This document shows, piece by piece, positions 27,501 to 42,500 of a stretch of 64,000 nucleotides of DNA; position 1 is the stretch's first letter; every line of letters begins with the position of its first letter. Source of the stretch: Brachypodius melanocephalos (Eukaryota > Chordata > Aves > Passeriformes > Pycnonotidae); the NCBI GenBank assembly GCA_013398615.1, contig VZSR01003807.1, positions 18,180,777 to 18,244,776 on the forward strand. The letters are read 5' to 3'. The notes beneath the pieces were generated by a model. That model was not told where the DNA came from and did not search any database. It saw nothing but the letters and a program-made list of their open reading frames with translations. A program made the translations under genes and the position numbers.

Positions 27501-30500
27501 ATAAATAACACCTGTAAACCTTGATAACAGTCCATACAGCAAATATAATCATTCAACTTCCTCTGCGTTTTGTAATTAACCAACAAGGGCTCTTTCAGGT
27601 TACAATTTCAGAAACAATATCCAATGTCTTTAACAGGTAACCAGAAATCACTCTGGAAAAATTCAAGATCTCAGGCACCAGAGCAAACAATCCTTTTCGA
27701 GATGTAAATGGAACTACCATCTGAAAGAGCTCTTCCTGACTAAACAGTGTGACTCCAGAGAGACTCTTCTAACTGCTAATACATTAGGATTTTATTAGCA
27801 AATTGTCATATAAAATATTTAATTTCTTTACATGTCACAAAGTTAACACCACTGACATTTACTTTTCATCCTGAATTACTTACTGCAATTACTTTCATGT
27901 ATTTAACCTTTCTTGTGCAATAGCCTTCATGTAAAATCCTTCATCCACACACTTAGACTAGAAACTCAGTGTTCAATATTTCCTACAGGCCATGCACCAA
28001 GAAAAAAGACACAACAATCAAATAAAACTCATACAACAGTACATCCTGTTCAGATATATGTTCACTTCTTAATCTTTTGTACCTACAGTCTTATCATAGC
28101 TATGATAAGATACAGAACAGGCTTAAGTTCAGCAAGTAATCATTTGAAATGATGAGGAAGATTCCATGTTTCACAAACACCAACTGAAATTTCAATTGCT
28201 AGGCATTAAAATCTTTGTAAGCTATAGTCTCACAGGTAGATATTACAAAGTGTTACCTCATAGGCTGGGCATTATCAAGCCATTTCAGTATTCCCGAAAT
28301 TCTCTCTTCATATGGAACAGAACTGAAAAGAAAAAAAAAATTATGTTAACAAGATTTTCTGACTAGCACTTCTATTTCCTAGATACAGAGAAAGTGTCCA
28401 TACTCTAGTCATATATTAAAGTCACAGATCTGGAACTAAGAATGATGCATTTTAACAAGGTATTGCAATTAATTTGATTACTCTCATTTTTAATTGAATG
28501 TAAGTCACTTTAAGTGGTGAATTATACAGACTCTGATTTTGCAAACACAAACCTGTGTTGGTGGGACTACTAATATATTTATGAATACATGCAAAAAAGA
28601 AGATATTTTAAGTTCTGGAAATAAATCTGAAATACAAGGTAGAATAATTTTATTGTTTCCAGCATGTATAAGCCTTGGACTTTCATATTTTAAAAGTAAG
28701 AAATAATCCCATCAAAGTCTTTGTGAGATCATGCTTTGTTTCCTATGAAAGAATTCACCCACTAAATAGCTCTGCTTTCCCTCAAAGTGATGCACAAGCT
28801 TTATATTACTGTTAATTGCAGTACTCAGGTGTTTTCTGAGTACCAAGCCTACACATCACTGCAAAGTCTGTTAACTATAAAGACTTGATTCTATGCTTGC
28901 TTTAGATTACCTTTCTAAATGTAAAGAATTATGGAAAGTACACTGCAATCATCATAACCATCAAAAATCTAGAAATAATTTACTAATATCAATGCCTTCC
29001 ACAGCAAAACAAAGAAACACAAACAGAAAAAAAAACCACAACAAAAATAATGCCACAAAAATTATGAAGGCAGTTGGTACTTCACATGCTTAACCTTTGA
29101 ATGAACTAGAAAAGCCATACAAGAACTATGATTCAAAAGCTGTGTGGACATTATCAAGCATGCAAGCAAGACCAGAGGATATTTAGAGCCCCTCTTCCTT
29201 CAGTACCTTCCCTCTCCCACAGTTTCTCTTCAGTGATTTCTGTCTCCCATAGCCTCTTGCCATGGCTGCCTAGTTTGTGTTCGTTGTCTTAGGTTATCTG
29301 TAAGCTTATTCTCAAGTGCAAGCAATTTTAAGTACTACATATTATATGTTGATTTTACGTATGGAAATATGGCAATCATTGGTGCAGCTTAGCAGTGGCT
29401 ACTAATCATTTCCAGGGTGCTCTCCTTGTGTTTTGCAGTTGGCTAAGACCTCCAAACTATCTAGGAGAGGAGAATATACAGTACCCTTTGACTTTCTCAT
29501 TGTGAATCCCCTGAATTTCAAAAATTTCAAGTATTTTTGAACATTCCATGACACAACCAGGACAATGTGACATGACACTTATCTGTCAGGCTTGTTTAAA
29601 AATCTTGTACTTCATTTCCTTCAACTGTCAAATAGCAGTTTGGATTTTTGGAGTAATCTGCAGGAATTTAGTACAAGCCCTGTCGAATCTTACCCATTGT
29701 ATATGTTGTACAAGGTGGGGTATTTTCCCTCAATTGGAACATCAGATCCTGGCCAAAAGAAGGTGCCTGCTGTCAAATTTTGGTACATTGCTGTCAGCCA
29801 GACCTTTGGGTAAAGATACAAACAAATTATTTTTTTTTGTCATCACCGGAGGACTTCAGATCACAAAAGGAGAAATATGTGCTGCAAACATGCATTTCTC
29901 CTTCTCCTTTCACACATCACAGTTACATAATGACCATATCTGACCTGAAGTTTTGTTTCCTACATGCACATTCTGAAGAAAAATTAGTAGCATGGGAACC
30001 ATGATGTTGTCATTTCTTGGATATTCTCAGCATAGGAAAAAAGCATATAGGTATTTCCATAAATGGCAATGGGCAGTGATCCTTTTTCCTGGGGCAAACC
30101 CCAGGATCATGAAGATGGAAGAAGCTGCTTTAAGGATATTCAAACTTGACATTAGGAAACATTTTATTACATATATAGTGTCAAACACTGGAACAGGATT
30201 CCTAAAGAGGTTGTTGCTGCCCTATGCCTGTCAGTATTTATGAGGCATTTGGACAACACCCTTACAAATGTGATTTAATGTTTGGCAGCCCTGAGTTGGT
30301 CAGGCAGATAGATTGGATGATAAATGTAGGTCCATTCTAACTGAAATAGTCTATTCTATTAGTTCCATTTTGGTTTATATCTCTTTCTACTTCAGATATA
30401 GCTTCTAATTATATGACTTCATTATAAGAGGGCATTTTTCTATTAATCCTAAAAAGTGCAGCTCTGGTTGTCTTACAAACCTGATGGAATCCTTCAGGAA

Positions 30501-33500
30501 AAAAAACCAGCACCAAAATCTGGGTATTTCAGTATATTATAAACATTACTACACAGATACATAGACACTGACACACATAAACATTACTACACAGACACAC
30601 AAACATAGACACACATATACAAATGTATGTTAAGTAAGTATTCTACATATTGCATATATTTGGAGTTTTTTTCAGCACCATTATTAGAGCTTGATATTTC
30701 TAGGAAATTAATAATATTAATCATATTAATAATATTAATCATAGGTACAATTCAGGTTTGTTATGAAATGTGCTATATGTTATATATAATTGACTTTTTA
30801 CAGAAATTAAGCTATTTGCCACTTTCTTCTTTGCTTCTAAATGCCTAGACATTTGCAAAAATATGTGTAAATAGCTGTAATTTGAAAACCAATTTCAGTT
30901 TGTAGCAAGTCAAAGACAAACAAAAAAAAAATACCCCAAAATCAAATCATACTGAAAATTTACTGTGGTTCCCTGTGGCAAGAAATCCATTCCAGTACTA
31001 GATTAAATATTTCAGTCTTATTTTACTAACTGCCACATTAAGTGAATATTTTAAGTCTCAGAATTAATAATTTAAGAGTCCTTTTACTTTCATAACAAGC
31101 AAACTATTTTGTAGGCAGCTTAGATTATGAAGCCTGCAGGTTATTTAGTACTCTCTGCAAATACACTGGGCAGTTTTTAATTTTATTCTCTTGTTGCTTT
31201 TTTTATGATATGACACAAACCACTCTGGACATAAATACCGTATGACAAGCAAACCTACTGGTTGCCCTTTCCACCACTCAGGTTTGAATTTTTCCTGCCC
31301 TGAAAGTGAGAAATGCGCATTCAAGACTACATCATACATGTTGTTGTCAATGATACCATGAGATTCTGGATACAATCCCTGTAAAATGAGAACAAACAAA
31401 ACAAAATGCTTAGTCCTGAAATCAAATGGACCCTGAACTATCTTTCAATGCACACTGCTAGAGCACTGCAATTTTTAAAGAACTGTTTTATCTTAGAAAC
31501 AGAAGGCTTTTCTAATTCACACAGATCCTCCTCCTGCCAATGAATTCAGCGTGCCCATCAAATTCCCCTTTCTGTATTTCCTTCCCAGCCTAGTTAAAAC
31601 CTGATGTGCTATACATTAAGTACCCTGGATGTCACATGGCTCTAAGTCAGCTGCCAAACCCACCCTAACGAATCACCCAAACACTCTTATCAAAAGGCTG
31701 TGTCCTCTCCCATGCTCACCCATACCCAATGAAACTGATAAGGATCAGGAATAACTGGCTCACAGGCCAGGGGCAGATAGCACAACATGTATAGCCACAC
31801 TGATCATGTCTGCATGTACCATCTCAGCATCTCTATCTCTCTTTCGTATCTATAGCATGAGCTCTCATGTCCCAGAGAAAAACAGACATCACAAAATCCT
31901 TTCTATGTTATCCAGATAATGAAAAGGAAAATCAAAAGTTCTCACTTACTGTGACAATAGTGTAGTGGTTTGGGAAGGTTTTTGTGGGGTAGACAGCTCT
32001 CATGTATTTTGAATGTGTGCCACATGTTTCTGCAACAGATCAGGGTATTAATATACATTTCCTTATATTTTTTAATTGAAAACAAATAGTCTTAAAAACA
32101 AACAGAAATCACCACAATCAGTTGCTGTACATGGTTTTAGATGGAGAAATGTCACTCCAAAACAAGACTCCTACAATCCTGGTGTCTCCTTGTGAGCTAA
32201 GCCTACTGTCCCATTGCAGACAGCGAACCTGGGTGCCCCATTCAGCTGCCTGAAGCCTGGAGGCCTAAGGTCCTTTGAGAAATCTTTAATGATCCTGTCT
32301 GGCCTCCAGATGCTCCTCCTCCATCCTGTCTGCCAATCCAAATAAATTTCTCAGATACTTCTAAGATCCAAAACAGCCTGTCTATACATGTTTATGCAAT
32401 GAGACTGAAGCCTGAGGTCCGACGAAACAAGATATTCTGCAGAGCTGATTGGTGACAGGCAGGGAAGGACTCAGTTGCTCAAGCACTGGAGCCAGGTGCC
32501 ATTTGAGAAAGTCTCTGATGTCCAAGACACCTGCATGAAAGCTGACAGTTTTGATGCAAATCACTTTGAGATCTGTGCTCTCCTGACACAGCTGCTGAAG
32601 GCCACGGCACTCTGAAGTATACCAAACCCACACATTTTAGGGCAACAATCTGTGCTGTGGCACCCTCTGTCTGTTGATTAGGCTGGCTTGTCCTCTAGAC
32701 TCTTGCACTGTGCTGTGCAGACTATAATAAACATAAAGGCACTGACTCCAATGAGCATATAACCATCTCACAAGCAGATGTCTCCAAGAGTATGTCTAAA
32801 TGCAGGTGTTCTACCCTGGAATGAATCCCACCCCAGGTGTCCTACCTGTATCTCCAAACACTGCATTATTTTTCATCAATCAAAGAAAGGTACTCGGCAC
32901 ACAACCATGTGTAATGTCTAAATAGACCATAAGATTCAACTTATTTACCCACAAAACAAATATATGAAGACTGGAAGATGCCTTAATGATGTTTTTACAT
33001 CTAACTCACACGGACAAAGTTCTATATTAAGCTGTAACCACATTATTATTTCATTCATCCTCAAACACACTTTACTAATGGATGTAGAGCATTTCAGTCA
33101 AAGAACAGAAGTTGACTTTAACTAAGCAACCTAAGCAATGAAAGTGTGAAATTTTTCAACAAAACTGTTCTAATGTGATACAGAAAAAAAGAGAAAAGGG
33201 CTTAAAGAGTGTTTGAAGAATGGCTGAATAATTGAAAGACATGAGAAAATCAGCAAAATTTTCTATGGCTTTCTCTTGCACAATAAAGGATCTATATTCA
33301 CAGTGTACATATTCTATAAGCTTGATTACCTTTACTGGAAGTTCTAGGTTAAAGGAGTTAGTAGAGAGGAAAGATTTTATGCTACAAAGCAACATTTCAT
33401 TTTTTTCCTTTTGCAAGGAAAGAAATTTCCCTTTCCTGTAGATTTCTGAGAAATATAAGCATGATTGTGCATAAACAATTGCTCAAACTGACCACAAATA

Positions 33501-36500
33501 TGAGCAATGATGAATTAGATCGGGTCTTGTTTCAAAGGGTTTCTTGGAAACATAGACATAGAATGGTATTCGTTCCTTTTGCCAGTTTGGCATTTCCTTT
33601 TCACCTTGTTTCAAAAGACTGGAACTGACTAGACTTCAGCATTCATGACTCCTTCCCTGATTCAAGTTCCTTCCAGTCAGAATGACATCAGAGGATAAAC
33701 AATTAGCCTGAGAAGCCAGGTTTGCACGTAAGTTCAAGCTCAGGTTTCCTGGATACTCTCATTATCCACAAACAAGATTGTAAACTATTTGGTAAAATGT
33801 AATACTTCATAACATACATGTGAAATTTTCAAATGAGTACAATACAAATGTAATGTAATACACTCAGAACCGATACAAATACTGCCAATTTAGACTATTG
33901 CTGCTGAGAAGAAGTTACTAAATATGGAAACATTTTGTCCAGGTACAAAGTGTCTAGAGATCTGAGTTCTAAAATATTCAGGAATTTTAACCAAGTGTGC
34001 ACTAATGCTATCACTTTTTAGAGTGCTTTAAAGCACAAGTTAAAGGTCTTCAACTTACTCTTCCTCACGATATTCAGAAATATGGAAAATGGTTACTTGA
34101 GCAATAACATCAACATACTAACATCTAAGAATATCTGACTTGAGAAAAAAAAAAGGAAAAATTTCCCAATAACTCAACATATTATACTTTAATGTTCAAC
34201 TCCTTAACAGCTATTTATTTTTAAATTCAGTACTAAGAGTGCAGGAAATCCTTATCTGGAACTTTTTCTCAGTTTTAAATTGTATTTTAATGTGTATTTC
34301 AAACTGTGCATTTAATAAAAAACTGCTGATCAATTTAAGAGGGCTCTTTAAAAAAAAAAAAAGTCATGTTTGCTCTCCAAATACAACAAGAACATATATG
34401 TAGAACATACAACAATGAAAATATACAACCGATGAGAGAGACCTCATTTGTGATTTTTTTTTATTGCTAAGCAACACATATGCATGACAGTAGCAAAAGG
34501 GACCAGAGAGATTGCATGCAGACATCTAAAGGAATCAGTCAAAGCACCCTTGGTAACTCACTGAGTTTTTCAATATTTGGCAGCAAAGAACTCCAAGTTT
34601 CCAAATATTCTGCTCGAAATCCATCCATTGAAAAAAGGATAAGTGGTGGGAGAGTAAATCTACAAGAAAATATAAGTTTGTCATCATAAAGAAGTTTGGA
34701 GAGTTGGTGACTTATTAAGATTTCTAACAATATAAATACAGCTTTTATAAACAGGATCTAGAATATTCATGTGCATCTCAGAATTAATAACACAGTGTGA
34801 GATAAAAAAATAGTTCAATATTGAGAGCAAATGTACAATCCTTCTGGTAAGAAACACTGGAGGAATAAAATGCAAGTAATCCTTTCAGTCATAATATTTA
34901 AAAAGTCACATATATCAATATGTGACATCAGGCAGTAATCACTATCCCTGTTTGTTTCTTATTTCTTTCCAAAACACAGAAGCACACTAGCATCAACAGT
35001 TTGTATAAAAACAGTCTGCATAAACCAGCTACCGATTTGAATCTGAAATTAAATGAATCTTTATATTGCAAAGCTGTTTATAGCACTTTAAAAAGCCCCC
35101 CTCCACTACTTTCCAAGCTTTAGCCTATGAAACTGTGTTAACTCAGCAAGTTATTTGTTAATCTAAAAAGTGTACCTTTATACCTGTGTTGGGAGTTGCA
35201 TGCAGGAACCCACAAAGAAGTCATAATGATAATGGTCTTACTGTTATAATAGACTAAATTGGCAGTAAAATAAAATAAAATAATGGATAACACCACAAAT
35301 ACCATAACTGAACCAGAAATTAATTCATCTTTCTTTGAGGACAACTTTTAAATGGTGTTTTTGCCTAGCCTCTATGATTCTGAAATACTGCACAAATAGC
35401 AACATTTTTTCAGCATTTGTAGATATACAGTTACCTCATAGCTTTGTTTTAAATACACCTTTCTTCCTGCAAATAACTGGAGCAAAAAAACCCCCAAACA
35501 ACCCTGTTGCCTAAAGAATTGCAATCACAGACTCTAACTCTTATTATAGACTGCATAAGGTGACTTATCTGAATCGTCAAAGATACAGTATGGTAACATA
35601 AAATGGACTATGAACAATTTGTGATAAATGAACCTTGAGATAACTCTAACAATTTTTCCAGGTCTTTGCAATCTGAATTTCAATCTGAATTTGAACTCCT
35701 GTACCCTGCTGTAAACTGTAAATGATCAATGAATGTGCAACAAGACGACAAAGGTTTTAAAAAGAACTAACATTCCTAGCCACAAATCATTTCTACAGAA
35801 TAATCTTCAGGGCACAGACTTTACTCTCTGTAAATATGAAAAAACTGTTTCAGAAGACTGGAGTATTTCTGACCATTGCAAAGATTTTATTTGCTAAGAA
35901 GACAAATTCCTTTATCCTACCCAACTGGACACTGAGGAGTTTCAAGTGACACACATGGTTCTTCTACCCAAGGTGTTTCACCTAAAAAGAAAAAAAAATT
36001 ACTGAGTTAGCACTGAACTTCCCTCACCGCCATAAAAAGCAGCTACCTGGATGATCTTTCTAAATCTCTTCCTGTAACATTTTCTGCTTCAATAAAAATG
36101 TAAGTCTAAAGACACCCTTACTTCAGAAACAATTTGGTGCAACCTATTAGGCCCTCAAACCCAGAAACGACTAGTGCTCACAACTCTAAATTAAAAACAA
36201 AGCATATATACTACACAGAAAAGAAAACAAACAAAATTAGGAAGAAAACACTATGAAAGCTTAGCCTTTTATTAGGTTTTAAATGAAAAATATTCAAACA
36301 GGATACTGGGCTACTTGTTCCTTTTTTCTTTTCTGGGTACCACTGACACACTTAGAGACAAGCCCAGGGCTCTCTTTAGCACTTCTTTTCTTTCTGTATG
36401 TTGTGGTTTAACTCCTTTTAGCTTTAATCTGCAATACAGTTTTGCAGGAGTTGCCTTAAATTTATCCCTTTCCACAACATAAAGGGATTCTGATAACAGA

Positions 36501-39500
36501 TACCATGTCACAAGCATACTCCTCAAATGTCATTCCTGTAACTGTATTATACCTGTGCTATTCTTTATGTGTTTAGCTGGAGCCAGTGTGAAACAATTAG
36601 CCACAAACAAAGATATTCAAAAATTGATAAAACATTAAAAATCCAATCTAAAGCCAGATTTGTAATAAAAAGGACGGGAAATTTTAAATTAGGGACGACT
36701 ACTACAACATATACTTCAGATTGTCTCCACCTATTTTGGGGGGAAAAACAGGAAAAAAAAACAACCCAAAGTCCCCACATGTGGTATACTTCTGCAATAT
36801 CCAAATCATTCTGTCTTTCTCATGAATGACACAATTCACAGTGTTCTGCAGAAACAGTCCTTTTCACAGTAAGATACCAGAAGCTTCACCTCAAATCCAT
36901 TAATTTTTCAAAATGTCAGTCAGATTCTGGTCTTAAGAAACTAATTCACCTACCTTTACATTTCCAATGTTTGCCCATCTACGACACTATTTCATAGAAT
37001 AATTTATATATAAAACTTTTTGACTTTTGATTTACCTTTGCAAATGCTGTAGTAATTTACACAGCAGTCATTTTTCTGCAAGCAGTCATCAGAACAAGAA
37101 CAGTGACTTCCAGGTATTCTTGTCTCACCACAACGGAAATTAGTGCACCTCCAAGATCGGGCTGAAAATTCGAAGAAGAAAGTTTTGATTCATAAGCATA
37201 ATTTCAGAATTTCATTCAGAACCTCATGTGAACTTCCTTGCATGGAAACTCTCCAAACAGGTAAAGAAAAAAAAGTTATTTATATGTACTGTTTGAGTTG
37301 CTTTAGAAGTTTGCTGTGGAAAGAAAACTCAAGATTTCATTTAAAACAAAAAAGCCTGTTTCTTTGGCCATTGAATGGTAACAGAGTCATAAAATAATTT
37401 ATTTTACAAAGGTGTCCCCAGAGTCATCTCCCTCAATGCCTTCCATCTTTCTACAAAGATCTAGGGAAAAACCCAAACAAACAACAAAAACAACAACAAA
37501 CAAACAAAAAGCAAACAAACAAACAAACCTCCCCCCCAACTCACTCCATATTTCTTTTACAGAGGAGAAAGAGAAGCAAACTAATTATTTTCATGCTCTT
37601 GCACATGACTTCCAGCAGAGAGGAAAAAAAAGAGAAGTAAGGGCTGAAGTGGGCAGAAAAAGCAATAAGGATGAAGAAACACCTGAGCAGCTGCTGGGAA
37701 AGCAGAGACAGTAACTGGAGAGGAGCCTGGTCTCAATGCAGAACCAGACTATTCCCCTGGAAGACAAGTGGACTCCTCCAGTCCCAGGCACCCACCAAGG
37801 TCTGCATGAGGCTGGAGAGCACAGCTGACTGGGAAACACCCCCTTATTTTTAAATGTGCAAGAGGTACCAGCACAACTGGGTTGTTTCAAGAGTCCTGCT
37901 TAAAGACAACCCATTATTTCTGCTCATGCTCATCTTCACCTTTATAAGTGCCATGAAATATGCATGGCAAATGCTTTGGTTATCCATAAGGGACAAAAAT
38001 ACAGGGGGCTGATTTGAGAAAGATGCAGGAAGATTTTGTGTCCTGCCAGGTCACCAAATTACAGCTCTCAAGCCACCTGATTACAGAGGCAGTTTGACTC
38101 TGCCACATCCACCTGAACAGGAAGAATAACTCTACTCTGAGGGCGAGGGAGCAGTGGAGGGGGTGCCCAGAGAGGTTGTGGAATCTTCTTTCCCAGAGAC
38201 ATTCAAAAGCCATCTGGACACAAGCCTCAGCAGTGTGCTCTAGGATCTTGCTTGAGCAGGGAAGTTGGACTAGATGACTTCCAGGTGTCCATTCCAACCT
38301 TAACTATTCAGTGACTTTGTGATTTTTGTCACATTTCCCTCCCTAGGAAATGTGACATGACTTCTGTGTGTCTGCATAAACATGAGAATTACCCATTTTC
38401 TATTACAGTCATATGAAGAAACAAACTCAAAATAAAATGGATACCGGTGAGCACTGCCTGGAGGGGAACTTACTTGGCTCCACACAGGTGTCCTCATAGT
38501 CCCAGCAGCAGTCCTGGCGCTCCTTGCAGCCGCTGTCGCACTGGCAGCCGGGCACACCTTTCCTTTCATTGCACTTGTGTCTGCAGCTGGCTGTGGGGAG
38601 AAGGCAGAGGGGCTGAGCGCTCAGATATCCCTGTCCCAGGCAGGTCAGTTAAACAGATCGTGGATAGGGGCTGCAGGAAGAGATGTGCTGAACCATTTCC
38701 TAAGTCTGACTCCCTAGCTATTTTCCAATATGGTCACTAGCATTTGGGCCAACAGGGTGGAAGCAAAGCTGTAGGAATCCCTCTGGGAGCTGAAGGTCTG
38801 ACAGCTGGCCCCAGCCTGCAGCAGGGCTGTTTCTGCAACAGGTCTCTGCAGCACCACTGGCACAGGAGGCAGTGCCAGGGTGTCCCACACTGCCGGCATG
38901 AGGAAGGGGAGACTGGCATCTCCCCTGCTCTTTTCTCGGTCTGAAATAAAAGAGGAAGAGTGATTCCCACTTTGGCTGCCCTGCAATATACCTGCATGGG
39001 ATGGAGGCTCCCTCAGGGCTGGGTACCAGAGCCATGGGGGCTCTCCAGGGGCAGCTGGGCAGGGACCAGCAGTCAGGACCCATCCCACCACTCCAGCCTG
39101 GAGCAGGGCAGCTGAGGCAGCACCAGGGCAGCCCCACACCAGGCACTGGGCACTTCCCTGACAACAGGGACAGGTCTGTTGGCCTGTGGGTGGACCTGGT
39201 TCTGCAGGACTCATGGCCAGGCAGGGCAAGGCTGTAGGGAGCTGGAAGCAATCCCTGCTGAGTCAGTGCTGGGACAGGACAGTGGCCCCTGGGCCTTGGG
39301 CAGGGTGGGGACAGCCCAGGGGAATCTCCTTTCCTGGAAACATTCAAAAGCCCTCTGGACACAATCCAGAAACCTTATTGGTGCACTCAGGACTCTGGCA
39401 ATATCTCTGCTACCTTATCCTTATGATGTCCCTTAAAAATCTGTAGGTTTGGCTGTTTTCGTTAAAACAAAGAAAAGGATCCAAATGAGAGGCCTGGTGT

Positions 39501-42500
39501 TGGAAGTTGAGACACGCATTCCTCAGCAAAGCACTGACACCTTCGAGGAGGGTGAAGGAACAGCTCTGTGTCTGCTGAGGACACCTGAAGATAGCTCCAA
39601 ATCCCCAAAGATGACTTCCACACCAGTCTCCACACCATATCTACATTCTCTGTACTCCAGAAATACTGTTTGACCCCTGCTGAGCTCCTGCGTTTCCAGC
39701 TTTCTTCTCCAGTCACACAGTTAAACAGGAATAGATATAACTATCTAATCAGGTTTGATGGGACAATGCTATTGTAATTACCACAATTGCACTGCCTACA
39801 AATTTGGGCTTTAATATCCACTTTGTAGAGCCTATGTAGAGATAAAATTATTTTCGAATTATCAAAACCCAAATACGGTTCAATTTCCTCTTCTTTGCTA
39901 GGGCCCATGCTATTGAAAGTCTTCAGAAGGGTCTAAGATTTGATGAGCTATTAGGTAAACAAGTACAGTTTGTGTTGATTAGCAATGAGAAAGAGACTGT
40001 ACTTCCTTGAACTCCTCCAGTGTGGGATTGCTATTGTATGGATGCTAAAGGAAGTGTTTAATTTAATTTGCAGTGTGTTGCCTTTGTTTGCTCTCACCTA
40101 GATTGACCCCCTGACATCAAAACATTGTCTTTCTAACTAAGAAATACCATTCTACCAAATCAAGCCACTACCCCCTTTTACTGTAGCTTTACAGAAACTC
40201 AAGATTTCAAAGAATATTAATAATCAGTTTTGCATTAGCTATCTGAACTATGCCAAATATACTCAAAGCACGAGCCCTGAAAATGATCCAATGATATTTC
40301 TTTCACAAAATATTGTTCAAGTAATTGCAGCAATTATATGTAGTATGATAACACATATCTCAAATGTTAATGTAATAAATCATATACTGTGAACTAGGTT
40401 TCACACTTTTGAAAATATTCAGCAAGGCACTTGGTGGTTTAGGATAGGTTTTTCAAGTACAGATTGTGAGTGTTCAGTTTTTACACAATCGAGCTCAAAA
40501 AATGCAAGAACTTTATTTTCACAGGTGGTAACTTTTCACAGATTGTTTACATTACACTATAAAAGGCCCTTTGCTGAAAGCCTTTACCAGATCCAGATTG
40601 TTGGCAATTATGCTGAGAGTATCATAAACATACCTTGCTCCTGGATTCCACGTTTGAGTCCCAAGCCTAGTCCCAGGGATACAACCACCAAAGCACACAC
40701 CAGAACCTGTCACACAGACACAGGGAAATCAATGTTCACTACCGTGATAAATTGTTATGTTTACTAGAAAATAGCTCTACTATTAGTATTTCTATGAATG
40801 CATGATTTCTTAAGAAGTAATCATTTCTCTGAAGTTCTTCATCAAAACATTGAGCCTGAAGATAGGAGAGGCACAATAATTATAACCTTAAAAGCCGAGG
40901 TCCTAATGCTGCACTTTCAACCTATGGCCAGTTGTAATGTTGTAATTCGGGAAATCTTTGCTAGGAGGAAATAATCAGTGTATTTATCTGTTTTGCATAA
41001 TGTTTATCTGTACAAATCATGGTAATTACTTTTATTTATCTTCTGCATTTACCTGATATGATCACAAGAGTTTTTTAAGAGATTTAGCTGGATTGAGGCT
41101 GGAAGTGTAAAATTTTCACTCACATGCCTGTTTCTTATAGTAAGTCACCCTGTTAGTAAGGTTAGAGGAAGTTGGCAAGAGACTAACTAAGGAAGCTCTG
41201 TAACAGAAAGCAGCATAACTTTTTGGGAGACCAGGGCAGAGCTGAGGAAGCCTTTATCAGCTCAATAGACACCAAAGACAAATGGCAAGTCATGCTGGCT
41301 AGAAGGCGCAGAGAAAAGCGACGACCCTCTCAGAGTAATTTGTGACTTTCCTCTTCGCTAAGATAATCATGGGAAAGGAAATGCATATCACAGGAAAAAA
41401 CACCACGAACCAGCCCAGTTTACATCCCACTTTAGCCTCAGAGCTTTCTTTTGTCTTCTGCTATTTCCAGCTGACTGATTCCTGGAAATACTAAGGTTGG
41501 AAATAAAGTAGAACGAAAGAGGGTTACTCACAAGCTCAGTGTCATTGTAATGGAGCCTCTTATCCGAGACTACAGCAATTTTAAGGAACAGAGAACAACT
41601 GATGCACACGCATCCCCTGATCTTTGCTGCTGCCTGTCCTGCCTTGCAGGTGGCTGGGCAGAAGTGTTGCAGCAGGGAGGGCTGCTCAGTTCTCAGCGGT
41701 GTAAAACTGATTTATTTCTCGGGCAACACCAAACACTAGCAATGCCATAGTTATCTCCTTCACATTTTCTTCTTCTCACCTTTACCTTCTTCCTGCTACT
41801 TACTCAGAGGTTTTTGTACAGATGTACCTCAAAAGGAGTGGAAATGGAATTGGTCAGAGAACTGGATGAGAGAGACAGGTGGAGTAAGGATACATGGAAA
41901 GATTTCCCACTGTCAGAAATGCTGAAGTCCTTTAAAGAGAGACCTCGGGTGCGAAGGCAGCAGTTTAATCCTACATCCAGTCAGCAGGGTCTGAGAATAA
42001 AGGTGTTGGAATGTTGTCTTGGGCTAGACCAGCAGCCACGCTTTCTGGGCAGCGAGGATAACATTGCCAAGTTCACATAACAGGTCATGTTTCACTGAGC
42101 ACAAATAAGCCTAATCACAAGGGCATGTACTTTTCACCCTAAAGACACTATGGTTTTACCCTTCATTTTGATTAAAACACACGTTTGCAATTGAAATAAG
42201 CAGATGATACTAAATTGAAGTACAAATTAAAGTACAGCTATTACAGCAACAAACATTCCCACTTCTTCAAACAATGAGACAGCTGCAGAAAACCCCAAAA
42301 ACTCCTATCAGGTATACAGATAAGATGCCGCGTTTATTATAGCACTTACACAAACATCCTTGATTTTGGGACACTTATTCTTAAGGTGAAATAACAATGG
42401 TAGCACCTTTTCAAATCCTCAGGCTTTCCACAGCTAACTTCTATGACTAAATTCAGGATTACAACTACTCATTCATAGAAAAGTTGTTCCCAGTGCATAT

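Noticed and set aside
38718..39362. 214-codon minus-strand frame as a novel gene
   Set aside because: It lies inside an ENPP3 intron in GC-rich DNA with overlapping frames on both strands and a CR1-like right end. The product is Pro/Cys/Gly-rich low-complexity.
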